22,476 bases of DNA, from assembly GCF_048060095.1 (NCBI RefSeq), contig NZ_JBLUOA010000012.1, positions 1-22,476 on the forward strand, read 5' to 3'. Position 1 is the first letter of the stretch; each line of letters opens with the position of its first letter. Shown here one piece after another: positions 13,311 to 21,148 of the stretch. A model generated the notes under the pieces. That model searched no databases, was not told where the DNA came from, and saw only the letters and a program-made list of their open reading frames with translations. This DNA is from JBLUOA01 sp048060095. GTDB taxonomy: Bacteria; Pseudomonadota; Alphaproteobacteria; Rhodobacterales; Rhodobacteraceae. The position numbers and the translations under genes were made by a program.

Positions 13311-13886
13311 TCAGGCTTCCGCTGCGGCGTCAGCTTCGACGGCCGGGGCGTCATCCTTTTTCAGGATGTCGGCGACCTTCTTGCCACGACGTTGGGCGAC
13401 CATGCGGGGGCTAGCTTCTTTGGTGAGCCCGTTAATGGTGGCGCGGATCATGTTGTAGGGGTTCTGCGAGCCGATGGATTTCGCGACCACGTCCTGAATG
13501 CCGAGCATTTCGAACACGGCACGCATCGGACCACCTGCGATGATCCCGGTACCTTGCGGTGCTGTGCGCATCACAACCTTGCCGGCGCCGTGACGGCCCT
13601 CGACATCGTGGTGCAGCGTGCGGCCTTCGCGCAGCGGGACGCGCACAAGCTGACGCTTGGCTTGTTCAGTCGCCTTGCGGATCGCTTCCGGCACTTCCTT
13701 GGCTTTCCCTTTGCCAAAGCCGACGCGGCCTTTTTGGTCGCCAACAACCACGAGGGCTGCGAAACCGAAGCGTTTACCACCCTTCACGGTTTTCGACACA
13801 CGGTTGATCGCGACGAGGCGATCGGCGAATTCCGGGTTTTCATCGCGGTCGCGACGACCGCCCCGTTGGTTAGGTTCTCTGGCCAT
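13311..13886 (-). CDS. rpsE: 30S ribosomal protein S5
   Basis: S5 helps set decoding accuracy near the mRNA entry site. The 191-residue product has the N-terminal dsRBD-like domain (LVAINRVSKTVKGGKRFGFA, VVGDQKGRVGFGKGKAKEVP) and the C-terminal domain (APQGTGIIAGGPMRAVFEML, KSIGSQNPYNMIRATINGL). It is longer than E. coli S5 (167) because of an N-terminal Arg/Asp-rich stretch and an Ala/Asp tail (DAPAVEADAAAEA). I chose the ATG at 13884-13886 with AAGGAGG just upstream; a longer frame adds 27 unconserved residues. Confidence 0.97.
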   Translation of the reverse strand: MAREPNQRGGRRDRDENPEFADRLVAINRVSKTVKGGKRFGFAALVVVGDQKGRVGFGKGKAKEVPEAIRKATEQAKRQLVRVPLREGRTLHHDVEGRHGAGKVVMRTAPQGTGIIAGGPMRAVFEMLGIQDVVAKSIGSQNPYNMIRATINGLTKEASPRMVAQRRGKKVADILKKDDAPAVEADAAAEA

Positions 13887-13969
13887 GCGGCCTCCTTCAT
13901 TCGTTTCTGGCGCGTCGCGCCGGTTGTCCAACCCTGGTGAGGCCCCTTCGGGCAACTCCCGGATCATCG

Positions 13970-13989
13970 GGGCGGCTCGTGCGCCGCCC
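13970..13989. other. GC-rich hairpin just after rplR
   Basis: GGGCGGC, a 6-base loop and GCCGCCC form a perfect 7-bp stem that begins 7 bases past the rplR stop on the minus strand. No T-run follows. It is in the 109-base gap before rpsE. Confidence 0.45.
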
Positions 13990-13995
13990 TCGCCT

Positions 13996-14355
13996 TTAGA
14001 ACTTCAGACCACCTTCGCGGGCGGCTTCGGCAAGCGCCTTGACCTTCCCGTGAAACAGGAAGCCGCCGCGATCGAAATAACAATCGGTCACCTTGGCTTT
14101 CTTCGCGCGCTCTGCAATGGCCATGCCAACTTTGGCTGCGGCCTCGACGTTGTTCTTGCCGATAACACCCAGGTCTTTCTCAAGCGAGGAAGCCGAGGCG
14201 AGTGTCACGCCGTTCACATCGTCGATCAGCTGCACGCTGATGTTCTTGTTTGAGCGGTGGACCGACAGGCGCACGCGCCCTTCGTTCACTTTCCGCAGTT
14301 TGTTCCGAACGCGCAGGCGGCGCTTCAAGAACAGTTGTCTTTTGCTGTTTGCCAT
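13996..14355 (-). CDS. rplR: 50S ribosomal protein L18
   Basis: L18 binds 5S rRNA in the central protuberance. The 119-residue product starts MANSKRQLFLKRRLRVRNKL and has VRLSVHRSNKNISVQLIDD and the C-terminal FDRGGFLFHGKVKALAEAAR, diagnostic of the family. The ATG at 14353-14355 has AAGGA 8 bases upstream; a frame to 14451 would run back into rplF. It follows rplF by 11 bases. Confidence 0.98.
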   Translation of the reverse strand: MANSKRQLFLKRRLRVRNKLRKVNEGRVRLSVHRSNKNISVQLIDDVNGVTLASASSLEKDLGVIGKNNVEAAAKVGMAIAERAKKAKVTDCYFDRGGFLFHGKVKALAEAAREGGLKF

Positions 14356-14366
14356 CTTTGCGTTCC

Positions 14367-14900
14367 TTACTTCTTCTTGCCTTCCTTGCGGAAGATATAC
14401 TCGTCTTTGTATTTGATGCCTTTGCCTTTGTAGGGCTCGGGCTTGCGCCATTCGCGGATGTTGGCCGCGACCTGGCCGACGAGTTGTTCATTGATGCCTT
14501 CGACGACGATTTCGGTCGGCTTCGGGGCGGTGACGGTGACGCCTTCCGGAACCTCGAAGTTGACCTCATGCGACAGACCAAGGTTCAGTTTCAGGACGTT
14601 GCCAGCCATCTGAGCACGATAACCAACGCCGTTGATCTCAAGCTCTTTCTTGAAGCCGTCGGTCACACCGGTCACCAGGTTCTGGATCTGGGTGCGGGAC
14701 ATGCCCCACTGCTGACGCGACCGTTTGGACAAGCCGCGCGGGTTGATCGAAATCACGTTGTCGTCGACTTTGATCGTGACATCGTCGGTGGCGGTGAAGT
14801 TGCGGGTGCCTTTCGGCCCTTTCACTTCAACGGTCTGACCCGAAACGGATGCAGTGACACCCGAGGGAAGGTCGATCGGACGTTTACCAATACGAGACAT
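14367..14900 (-). CDS. rplF: 50S ribosomal protein L6
   Basis: L6 is at the base of the L7/L12 stalk near the sarcin-ricin loop. The 177-residue product matches E. coli length (177) and begins MSRIGKRPIDLPSGVTASVS, with VTGVTDGFKKELEINGVGYR in the middle and the C-terminal signature PEPYKGKGIKYKDEYIFRKE. The ATG at 14898-14900 has AAGGGG upstream. It follows rpsH by 10 bases. Confidence 0.98.
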   Translation of the reverse strand: MSRIGKRPIDLPSGVTASVSGQTVEVKGPKGTRNFTATDDVTIKVDDNVISINPRGLSKRSRQQWGMSRTQIQNLVTGVTDGFKKELEINGVGYRAQMAGNVLKLNLGLSHEVNFEVPEGVTVTAPKPTEIVVEGINEQLVGQVAANIREWRKPEPYKGKGIKYKDEYIFRKEGKKK

Positions 14901-14910
14901 ATCAGACCCC

Positions 14911-15303
14911 TTAGAATACCGTGCAGAGCACTTCGCCGCCGACATTGGCGGAGCGTGCGCTTGCATCCGACATCACACCCTTGGGGGTGGAGACAATCGA
15001 CACACCGAGGCCCTGACGGACCGACGGAATATCTTTGACACCCATGTAAACGCGGCGGCCGGGGGTCGAGACCCGCTTCAGCTCGCGAATGACGGGGGTG
15101 CCGTCGAAGTATTTCAGGCTGATTTCAAGCGCCGGATGGCCGTCGGCCCCGGTCGTCTTTTCATAGCCACGAATGTAGCCCTCGTCCGCCAGCACATCCA
15201 GAACCCAAGCACGCAGCTTGGACGCCGGAGTCACAACGGTGGACTTGCCGCGCATCTGGGAGTTCCGGATACGGGTGAGCATATCGCCGATAGGATCGTT
15301 CAT
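14911..15303 (-). CDS. rpsH: 30S ribosomal protein S8
   Basis: S8 binds the central domain of 16S rRNA early in assembly; in E. coli it is also the translational repressor of the spc operon. The 130-residue product has MNDPIGDMLTRIRNSQMRGK at the start, LKRVSTPGRRVYMGVKDIPS and the C-terminal GVSIVSTPKGVMSDASAR. Length is canonical. It lies 13 bases after rpsN. Whether it autoregulates here cannot be told from the window. Confidence 0.98.
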   Translation of the reverse strand: MNDPIGDMLTRIRNSQMRGKSTVVTPASKLRAWVLDVLADEGYIRGYEKTTGADGHPALEISLKYFDGTPVIRELKRVSTPGRRVYMGVKDIPSVRQGLGVSIVSTPKGVMSDASARSANVGGEVLCTVF

Positions 15304-15316
15304 ATCACTCTCTCCC

Positions 15317-15622
15317 TTACCAGCTAGATTTCACCAGACCGGGGATCTGGCCGTTCGAGCCAAGGTCCCGCAGTGCGATCCGCGAAATTTTCAGTTTACG
15401 ATAGTAAGCATGAGGACGGCCCGTCAGCTGGCAGCGGTTGTGCAGCCGTGTGGCGGAGCTGTTGCGCGGCAGTTTTGCAAGCTTCAGGCGCGCTTTGAAA
15501 CGCTCTTCCATCGGCTTGCTCTCGTCATTCGCGATTTCTTTCAGCGCGGCACGTTTTGTGGCGTATTTCTCCACCAGTGCCTGACGCTTCTTCTCGCGCT
15601 CGATCATTGCTTTTTTAGCCAT
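15317..15622 (-). CDS. rpsN: 30S ribosomal protein S14 (zinc-free type)
   Basis: S14 is in the small-subunit head. The 101-residue product is the long form lacking the CxxC pairs of zinc-binding S14, and has RCQLTGRPHAYYRKLKISRI followed by LRDLGSNGQIPGLVKSSW. E. coli S14 has the same length and type. It lies 19 bases after rplE. Confidence 0.98.
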   Translation of the reverse strand: MAKKAMIEREKKRQALVEKYATKRAALKEIANDESKPMEERFKARLKLAKLPRNSSATRLHNRCQLTGRPHAYYRKLKISRIALRDLGSNGQIPGLVKSSW

Positions 15623-15641
15623 GTCTTTTCCCTTCCCGCGA

Positions 15642-16205
15642 TCAGCTGTTGAAAGGCATGTTGAAAGCTTTCAACAGCGCCTTTGCTTCCGCGTCGGTCT
15701 TCGCGGTGGTGGCGATCACAATGTCCATGCCCCATGCTTCATCAACTTTATCAAAGTCGATTTCGGGGAATACGATGTGCTCTTTCAGGCCCATGGCGTA
15801 GTTGCCACGACCATCGAACGATTTGCCGGACACGCCGCGGAAGTCGCGGATGCGGGGCATTGCGATGGTGATAAGCCGGTCGAGGAATTCATACATCCGG
15901 TCGCCACGCAGGGTCACTTTGGCCCCCAGCGGCATATCTTCACGGACGCGGAACCCAGCGATCGAGTTCTTCGCACGGGTGATAACAGCGCGCTGACCAG
16001 CGATGGTGGATAGGTCATCCTGGGCCGACTTGGCCTTTTTGGAGTCCTTGACCGCTTCGGCACCACAGCCGATGTTCAGCACGATCTTGTCGAGCCGCGG
16101 CATCTGCATATCGTTCTTGTAGCCGAACTCTTCTTTCAAGGCGGGCTTGATGGAGTCCTTATACAGCGACTTCAGACGCGGCGTGTAGGATTGAGCGTCA
16201 AGCAT
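15642..16205 (-). CDS. rplE: 50S ribosomal protein L5
   Basis: L5 binds 5S rRNA and contacts the P-site tRNA. The 187-residue product has PRLDKIVLNIGCGAEAVKDS, RAKNSIAGFRVREDMPLGAK, VTLRGDRMYEFLDRLITIAM and PRIRDFRGVSGKSFDGRGNY, all family hallmarks. Its ATG overlaps the rplX TGA stop by one base (TGATG), so the two are translationally coupled. Length is slightly above E. coli L5 (179). Confidence 0.98.
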   Translation of the reverse strand: MLDAQSYTPRLKSLYKDSIKPALKEEFGYKNDMQMPRLDKIVLNIGCGAEAVKDSKKAKSAQDDLSTIAGQRAVITRAKNSIAGFRVREDMPLGAKVTLRGDRMYEFLDRLITIAMPRIRDFRGVSGKSFDGRGNYAMGLKEHIVFPEIDFDKVDEAWGMDIVIATTAKTDAEAKALLKAFNMPFNS

Positions 16206-16510
16206 CAGACAGCCTCCCCTGTGGTTTTGGCGAAGCGGATCTTCTTGCCATCTTCGACGCGGAAACCAACGCGGGTCGGTTTGCCTTTGCCATCAACCAG
16301 CGCGAGGTTGCTGAGATCGATCGGCATAGCGGTCGGAACCCGGCCACCCTGATCGTTCTGCGACTGACGCTGGTGGCGGATCGCGATGTTCACGCCACTG
16401 ACGATTGCTTTGCCGGTCTTCGGGCTAACAGAGGTGATTTCACCCTCTTTACCCTTGTCCTTGCCAGCAAGCACGACGACCTTGTCGCCCTTTTTAAGCT
16501 TAGCAGCCAT
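16205..16510 (-). CDS. rplX: 50S ribosomal protein L24
   Basis: L24 initiates large-subunit assembly near the peptide exit. The 101-residue product has the KOW motif at the N-terminus (LKKGDKVVVLAGKDKGKEGE) and VSGVNIAIRHQRQ. It overlaps rplE by one base and starts one base after the rplN stop, a tightly packed pair. Confidence 0.98.
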   Translation of the reverse strand: MAAKLKKGDKVVVLAGKDKGKEGEITSVSPKTGKAIVSGVNIAIRHQRQSQNDQGGRVPTAMPIDLSNLALVDGKGKPTRVGFRVEDGKKIRFAKTTGEAV

Positions 16511-16511
16511 C

Positions 16512-16880
16512 TTACAGCACCTCCGGGGCGAGCGAGATGATTTTCATGAAGTTCTTTGCGCGAAGCTCACGAACAACCGGGCCAAAGATACGTGTACCAA
16601 TCGGCTCATTGTTGTTGTTGAGGATTACGGCGGCGTTCCGGTCAAAACGGATCGCTGTGCCATCTTCACGACGGACTTCCTTGGCGGTGCGCACGACGAC
16701 GGCCTTGCGGACGTCCCCTTTTTTCACGCGGCCGCGCGGGATGGCTTCCTTCACCGATACGACGATCACGTCGCCAACGGAGGCGTATTTACGCTTGGAA
16801 CCACCCAGGACCTTGATGCACTGAACCCGGCGAGCGCCAGAGTTGTCAGCAACATCCAGATTGGTCTGCATCTGGATCAT
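16512..16880 (-). CDS. rplN: 50S ribosomal protein L14
   Basis: L14 lies at the subunit interface and binds 23S rRNA. The 122-residue product matches family length and has MIQMQTNLDVADNSGARRVQ, the signature after it (CIKVLGGSKRKYASVGD) and the C-terminal IGTRIFGPVVRELRAKNFMK. A 73-base gap separates it from upstream rpsQ, wider than most junctions here; that gap has only weak inverted repeats (GGTTT-N5-AAACC near 16928-16942). Confidence 0.98.
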   Translation of the reverse strand: MIQMQTNLDVADNSGARRVQCIKVLGGSKRKYASVGDVIVVSVKEAIPRGRVKKGDVRKAVVVRTAKEVRREDGTAIRFDRNAAVILNNNNEPIGTRIFGPVVRELRAKNFMKIISLAPEVL

Positions 16881-16953
16881 GTGGTTTCTCCCGACCTATG
16901 GGGGGCATCATTGCCTTGTCCCCAGGGTTTCGATCAAACCGAAAGGCTACCGC

Positions 16954-17184
16954 TTAGTTTGCGATAACCTCCCAGCGTTTGGTCTTTGATTTAGGCGCGC
17001 ATTCCTGAATGCGAACTTCGTCGCCCTTCTTGAATACGTTCTTCTCATCGTGAGCCCGGTATTTCTTGGACTTACGGATGGTTTTCTTCAGAACAGGGTG
17101 TGTGAACCGGCGTTCAACGGAAACCGTTACGGTTTGGGCGTTGGCGTCAGAGGTCACGGTGCCTGTCAGGATACGTTTGGGCAT
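16954..17184 (-). CDS. rpsQ: 30S ribosomal protein S17
   Basis: S17 is a primary 16S rRNA binder with an OB fold. The 76-residue product starts MPKRILTGTVTSDANAQTVT and contains VSVERRFTHPVLKKTIRKSK and the EVRIQECAPKSKTKRWEV end, all typical. It follows rpmC by 14 bases. Confidence 0.98.
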   Translation of the reverse strand: MPKRILTGTVTSDANAQTVTVSVERRFTHPVLKKTIRKSKKYRAHDEKNVFKKGDEVRIQECAPKSKTKRWEVIAN

Positions 17185-17198
17185 GCTTCAGGCTCCCC

Positions 17199-17402
17199 TT
17201 ATTCAGCAGCCGCTTGCGCGGCCTTTTCGTTCAGAACCGTCTTTACACGGGCAGCGTCGCGGCGGACTTGCTTCATGCGGGCGGTGCTTTCAAGTTGCCC
17301 GGTGGCCTGTTGGAATCGCAGGTTGAACGATTCTTTTTTCAGGCTTGCCAGCTCTTCTTTCAGCTGGTCAGGCGTCTTGTCTCTCAGTTCCTGGGCGTTC
17401 AT
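17199..17402 (-). CDS. rpmC: 50S ribosomal protein L29
   Basis: L29 is a small helical protein near the exit tunnel that helps dock SRP and trigger factor. The 67-residue product has LRDKTPDQLKEELASLKKES and FNLRFQQATGQLESTARMKQ, typical of the family, and ends in AAQAAAE. The ATG is at 17400-17402. A 94-base gap with a hairpin separates it from upstream rplP. Confidence 0.97.
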   Translation of the reverse strand: MNAQELRDKTPDQLKEELASLKKESFNLRFQQATGQLESTARMKQVRRDAARVKTVLNEKAAQAAAE

Positions 17403-17461
17403 CGCCAGATCCTTCCATCAGAAGTCACGAGATTGCCCCGTGCTTTTCCAACAAACGCCGA

Positions 17462-17484
17462 ACCCCCGAAGATTTTCCGGGGGT
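17462..17484. other. Hairpin in the rplP-rpmC gap
   Basis: ACCCCCG, a 9-base loop and CGGGGGT form a 7-bp stem beginning 13 bases past the rplP stop on the minus strand. The downstream sequence (TCGGCGTTTGTTGG) has only a delayed, weak T-rich patch. Confidence 0.4.
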
Positions 17485-17496
17485 CCGACGAAAAAC

Positions 17497-17910
17497 TCAC
17501 CAGTCTTCGCGTACGACAACCCGAGATTTGATCGGGAGCTTCATCGCTGCGAGACGGAGCGCTTCTCTTGCCACAGATTCGGTAACCCCGTCAATCTCAA
17601 ACATGACGCGGCCAGGCTTGACTTTCGCCGCCCAGAAATCGACCGAACCTTTACCTTTACCCATCCGCACTTCGGTCGGCTTGGAGGTCACGGGGGTATC
17701 CGGGAAAATCCGAATCCACACGCGGCCCTGCCGTTTCATGTGACGGGTCATCGCACGACGCGCGGCTTCAATCTGGCGTGCTGTCACACGCTCAGGCTGG
17801 GTCGCTTTCAGGCCGTAGGTGCCAAAAGTCAGCGTAGAGCCGCCTTTTGCCTCACCGTGGATACGGCCCTTGTGCATCTTGCGGAATTTTGTGCGCTTTG
17901 GTTGAAGCAT
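17497..17910 (-). CDS. rplP: 50S ribosomal protein L16
   Basis: L16 lies near the A site and helps place tRNA. The 137-residue product has MLQPKRTKFRKMHKGRIHGE, AKGGSTLTFGTYGLKATQPE, ITARQIEAARRAMTR-type sequence (here VTARQIEAARRAMTRHMKRQ) and RMGKGKGSVDFWAAKVKPGR. Length matches E. coli (136). It lies 13 bases after rpsC. Confidence 0.98.
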   Translation of the reverse strand: MLQPKRTKFRKMHKGRIHGEAKGGSTLTFGTYGLKATQPERVTARQIEAARRAMTRHMKRQGRVWIRIFPDTPVTSKPTEVRMGKGKGSVDFWAAKVKPGRVMFEIDGVTESVAREALRLAAMKLPIKSRVVVREDW

Positions 17911-17923
17911 CGTTCATTCTCCC

Positions 17924-18631
17924 TTAGCGACGGCCACCAGCGCCACGGGGCGCAGGACCATCCTGGAGTTCTTGTTGCTTGCGATCACGCGCTGCCGGGT
18001 CGTGTTCCATGATCTCGCCTTTGAAGATCCAGACCTTGATCCCGATAATGCCGTAAGCAGTCGTTGCTTCGACATGTGCGTAATCGATATCGGCCCGTAG
18101 AGTATGGAGCGGCACACGGCCTTCACGATACCATTCGGTCCGGGCGATTTCGGCGCCGCCAAGACGGCCAGCGACATTCACACGAATACCAAGGGCACCC
18201 ATACGCATCGCGTTCTGAACCGCACGCTTCATAGCGCGGCGGAAAGAAACCCGACGCTCAAGCTGTTGCGCGATGGATTCACCGACCAGTGCGGCGTCCA
18301 GTTCCGGCTTGCGAACCTCAACGATGTTGAGATGCAGTTCGCTGTCGGTCATCGCGGCCAGTTTCTTGCGCAGCGTTTCGATATCCGCGCCTTTCTTGCC
18401 GATGATGACGCCCGGACGTGCAGTGTGAACCGTCACGCGGCACTTTTTGTGCGGACGTTCGATAATCACGCGGCTGATGCCAGCCTGCTTGCACTCTTCC
18501 TTGATGAACTGACGCATCTTGATGTCTTCAAGCAGAAGATCACCATAGTCCTTGGTATCTGCATACCAGCGGCTGTCCCAGGTGCGGTTGACCTGAAGGC
18601 GCATGCCGACGGGATTGACTTTGTTACCCAT
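17924..18631 (-). CDS. rpsC: 30S ribosomal protein S3
   Basis: S3 lines the mRNA entry tunnel of the small subunit and has helicase-related function. The 235-residue product has the type 2 KH domain with GKKG at 78-81 (ARPGVIIGKKGADIETLRKK) and the C-terminal domain (RRAMKRAVQNAMRMGALGIR, NVAGRLGGAEIARTEWYREG). Its ATG overlaps the rplV TAA stop by one base (TAATG). Confidence 0.98.
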   Translation of the reverse strand: MGNKVNPVGMRLQVNRTWDSRWYADTKDYGDLLLEDIKMRQFIKEECKQAGISRVIIERPHKKCRVTVHTARPGVIIGKKGADIETLRKKLAAMTDSELHLNIVEVRKPELDAALVGESIAQQLERRVSFRRAMKRAVQNAMRMGALGIRVNVAGRLGGAEIARTEWYREGRVPLHTLRADIDYAHVEATTAYGIIGIKVWIFKGEIMEHDPAARDRKQQELQDGPAPRGAGGRR

Positions 18632-19011
18632 TAAGCTTGCTCCTCAACTTGACGCACCGTGATGGTGAGTTCAGAAAACGGTTTGATGATCTTGCCGAAC
18701 CGACCACGCGCCCGCGGACGACCGCGTTTCATCGTCAGGTTCTTGCCGACATAGGCTTCGGCCACGATCAGTTCATCCACGTCGAGGTTGTGGTTGTTTT
18801 CAGCATTTGCGATGGCGGACTGAAGGCATTTCTTCACGTCCTGCGCGATGCGACGCTTGGAGAAGGTGAGATCGGACAGAGCCTTATCAACCTTTTTCCC
18901 GCGGATCATCGCTGCCACCAGGTTCAGCTTTTGCGGCGAAGTGCGAAGCATCTTGGCTTTTGCCATTGCTTCGTTCTCGGCCACGCGGCGTGCGTTTTTC
19001 TCTTTACCCAT
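18631..19011 (-). CDS. rplV: 50S ribosomal protein L22
   Basis: L22 has a beta-hairpin lining the exit tunnel constriction. The 126-residue product includes AKMLRTSPQKLNLVAAMIRG, KKCLQSAIANAENNHNLDVD and KRGRPRARGRFGKIIKPFS, the last being the hairpin region. It has a short N-terminal extension (MGKEKNARRVAENEAM) compared with E. coli (110 residues); a start at the internal Met16 is possible but the annotated ATG is well placed 5 bases after the rpsS stop. Confidence 0.96.
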   Translation of the reverse strand: MGKEKNARRVAENEAMAKAKMLRTSPQKLNLVAAMIRGKKVDKALSDLTFSKRRIAQDVKKCLQSAIANAENNHNLDVDELIVAEAYVGKNLTMKRGRPRARGRFGKIIKPFSELTITVRQVEEQA

Positions 19012-19016
19012 GGCTG

Positions 19017-19295
19017 TTACTTCCGCTTCGCTTTTTTATCCGCGGCGTGACCGTAGTAGGTCCGTGTCGGGGAATATTCACCAAACTTCTGGCCAATCAT
19101 ATCCTCGGAGACGTTCACCGGGATATGCTTGCGGCCGTTGTACACACCAAAGGTCAGACCCACGAACTGGGGCAGAATGGTGGAACGGCGCGACCAGATT
19201 TTGATCACTTCGTTGCGGCCGGATTCGCGCGATGCCTCTGCCTTTTTCAAGACATAGGAATCTACGAAGGGGCCTTTCCATACAGAACGCGACAT
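19017..19295 (-). CDS. rpsS: 30S ribosomal protein S19
   Basis: S19 pairs with S13 in the small-subunit head. The 92-residue product has MSRSVWKGPFVDSYVLKKAE, IKIWSRRSTILPQFVGLTFG and VYNGRKHIPVNVSEDMIGQK, diagnostic of the family, and matches E. coli length (92). It starts 2 bases after the rplB stop. Confidence 0.99.
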   Translation of the reverse strand: MSRSVWKGPFVDSYVLKKAEASRESGRNEVIKIWSRRSTILPQFVGLTFGVYNGRKHIPVNVSEDMIGQKFGEYSPTRTYYGHAADKKAKRK

Positions 19296-19297
19296 GA

Positions 19298-20140
19298 TTA
19301 CCGGCCCTTCTTCTTGGCGTGACGCGAACGCAGGATAAGCTTCGACGACGCCTTGTTCTTGTTACGGGTGCGTGCACCTTTGGTCGGCTTGCCCCACGGG
19401 GAAACCGGGTGACGACCACCAGAAGTCCGGCCTTCACCACCACCATGCGGGTGGTCGATCGGGTTCATCACAACACCGCGCACGGACGGGCGGATGCCCT
19501 TGTGACGGTTGCGACCAGCCTTACCGAAGTTCTGGTTCGAGTTGTCGGGGTTCGACACGGCGCCAATCGTTGCCATGCATTCCTGACGGACCAGACGAAG
19601 TTCGCCCGAAGACAAACGGATCTGCGCGTAACCACCGTCACGACCCACGAACTGTGCATATGTGCCAGCAGCACGGGCGATCTGGCCGCCTTTGCCGGGC
19701 TTCATTTCGATGTTGTGGACGATCGTGCCGATCGGCATGCCTGCGAACGGCATTGCGTTGCCCGGCTTGATGTCGACCTTGGAGCCCGCGACGATCTTGT
19801 CACCGACAGCCAAACGCTGCGGCGCGAGGATATACGCTTGCTCACCGTCTTCATATTTCACCAGCGCGATAAACGCGGTCCGGTTCGGGTCATATTCGAT
19901 CCGCTCGATGGTTGCCGGAACGTCAAATTTGTTCCGCTTGAAGTCCACGATACGATAGAGACGCTTCGCGCCACCGCCGCGGCGACGCATCGTGATCCGT
20001 CCGGTGTTGTTCCGGCCGCCATTCTTGGTCAAACCCTCAGTAAGAGATTTGACCGGGCGCCCTTTCCAAAGCTCCGAACGGTCGATCAGAACCAGCCCAC
20101 GCTGGCCTGGCGTCGTCGGTTTATACGACTTGAGTGCCAT
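19298..20140 (-). CDS. rplB: 50S ribosomal protein L2
   Basis: L2 is a primary 23S rRNA binder close to the peptidyl transferase centre. The 280-residue product has MRRRGGGAKRLYRIVDFKRN, the SH3-like barrel region and the conserved C-terminal loop RGVVMNPIDHPHGGGEGRTS with His230, equivalent to the functionally important His229 of E. coli. The gap to upstream rplW (94 bases) carries a very stable hairpin. Confidence 0.99.
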   Translation of the reverse strand: MALKSYKPTTPGQRGLVLIDRSELWKGRPVKSLTEGLTKNGGRNNTGRITMRRRGGGAKRLYRIVDFKRNKFDVPATIERIEYDPNRTAFIALVKYEDGEQAYILAPQRLAVGDKIVAGSKVDIKPGNAMPFAGMPIGTIVHNIEMKPGKGGQIARAAGTYAQFVGRDGGYAQIRLSSGELRLVRQECMATIGAVSNPDNSNQNFGKAGRNRHKGIRPSVRGVVMNPIDHPHGGGEGRTSGGRHPVSPWGKPTKGARTRNKNKASSKLILRSRHAKKKGR

Positions 20141-20181
20141 GCTTTCTGTCTTCCGTTAGCTTTGGCCCAGATGGGCCGGTT

Positions 20182-20218
20182 TCAAACAATCTCGGCCCCG
20201 GTCATGCCGGGGCCGAGA
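20182..20218 (-). terminator. Stable hairpin between rplW and rplB
   Basis: On the minus strand TCTCGGCCCCGG, a 5-base loop and CCGGGGCCGAGA form a perfect 12-bp stem, followed by TTGTTTG. It starts 16 bases past the rplW stop. The T-rich patch is interrupted, so an attenuator or mRNA-processing role is as likely as termination. Confidence 0.5.
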
Positions 20219-20234
20219 GATTCGGTGCCTTCTA

Positions 20235-20531
20235 TCAGAGCCCTGTAGAGACGTCGATAGTGTTACCTTCTTCCAAGGTAACGTAGGCTTTCTTCACGTC
20301 TTTCCGTTTGCCGAGCTGGCCGCGGAACCGCTTAGTCTTGCCTTTGGTAATGGTCGTGTTCACGGCCTTCACCTTGACACCAAACAGACCTTCGACGGCC
20401 TCTTTGATCTGCGGTTTGTTCGCGTCAATCGCTACTTCGAAAACAACGGCATTGGTTTCCGATGCCATGGTTGCTTTCTCGGTGATGATCGGCTTGCGGA
20501 TCACGTCGTAATGTTCAGCTTTCGCGCTCAT
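20235..20531 (-). CDS. rplW: 50S ribosomal protein L23
   Basis: L23 is at the exit tunnel and docks trigger factor and SRP. The 98-residue product has YDVIRKPIITEKATMASETN, VVFEVAIDANKPQIKEAVEG, LFGVKVKAVNT and KTKRFRGQLGKRKDVKKAYV, typical of the family. Its ATG overlaps the rplD TGA stop by 4 bases (ATGA), indicating translational coupling. Confidence 0.98.
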   Translation of the reverse strand: MSAKAEHYDVIRKPIITEKATMASETNAVVFEVAIDANKPQIKEAVEGLFGVKVKAVNTTITKGKTKRFRGQLGKRKDVKKAYVTLEEGNTIDVSTGL

Positions 20532-21148
20532 TTCAGACGAGCCTCCAGTGCTTCGACACCCGCCTTGGTCAGCACGAGCGTGTCACGCTTCAGGATGTCA
20601 TAGACGTTTGCGCCCATCGACGGCAGCACATCGAGACCTTCGATGTTGCGTGCGGCTTTGGCGAAGTTTTCGTTCACCTCCGCCCCGTCGATGATCAGCG
20701 CGCGTTTCCAGCCAAGTTCCTTGACCTGCTTGGCAAGCGCCGAGGTCTTCGGGTCTTTCAGATCAGCAGAGTCGATCACGACAAGCTGACCCGCGTTCGC
20801 CTTGGCCGAAAGCGCGTGCTTCAGACCGAGAGCACGGAACTTCTTCGGCAGATCGTGGCCGTGGCTGCGCGGAGTCGGGCCTTTGTAGATACCACCGCTG
20901 CGGAAGATCGGCGCACTACGGGCGCCGTGGCGTGCGCCGCCGGTGCCCTTCTGGCGATAGATCTTCTTGGTGGAATAGCTGACTTCCGACCGCGTCTTGA
21001 CCTTGTGGGTGCCAGCTTGCGCTTTGTTGCGCTGCCAACGAACGACGCGGTGCAGGATGTCTGCACGCGGCTCCAGGCCGAAGATGTCTTCGCCCAGATC
21101 GACCGACCCGGCTTTCTTGCCGTCCAGTTTGATCACGTCGAGTTTCAT
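20528..21148 (-). CDS. rplD: 50S ribosomal protein L4
   Basis: L4 extends a loop into the exit tunnel and in E. coli represses the S10 operon. The 206-residue product has the loop region KTRSEVSYSTKKIYRQKGTG and ARHGARSAPIFRSGGIYKGP, then LPKKFRALGLKHALSAKA. Length is close to E. coli (201). It overlaps rplC and rplW by 4 bases each. Autoregulation cannot be judged because the operon leader lies beyond the window. Confidence 0.98.
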   Translation of the reverse strand: MKLDVIKLDGKKAGSVDLGEDIFGLEPRADILHRVVRWQRNKAQAGTHKVKTRSEVSYSTKKIYRQKGTGGARHGARSAPIFRSGGIYKGPTPRSHGHDLPKKFRALGLKHALSAKANAGQLVVIDSADLKDPKTSALAKQVKELGWKRALIIDGAEVNENFAKAARNIEGLDVLPSMGANVYDILKRDTLVLTKAGVEALEARLK

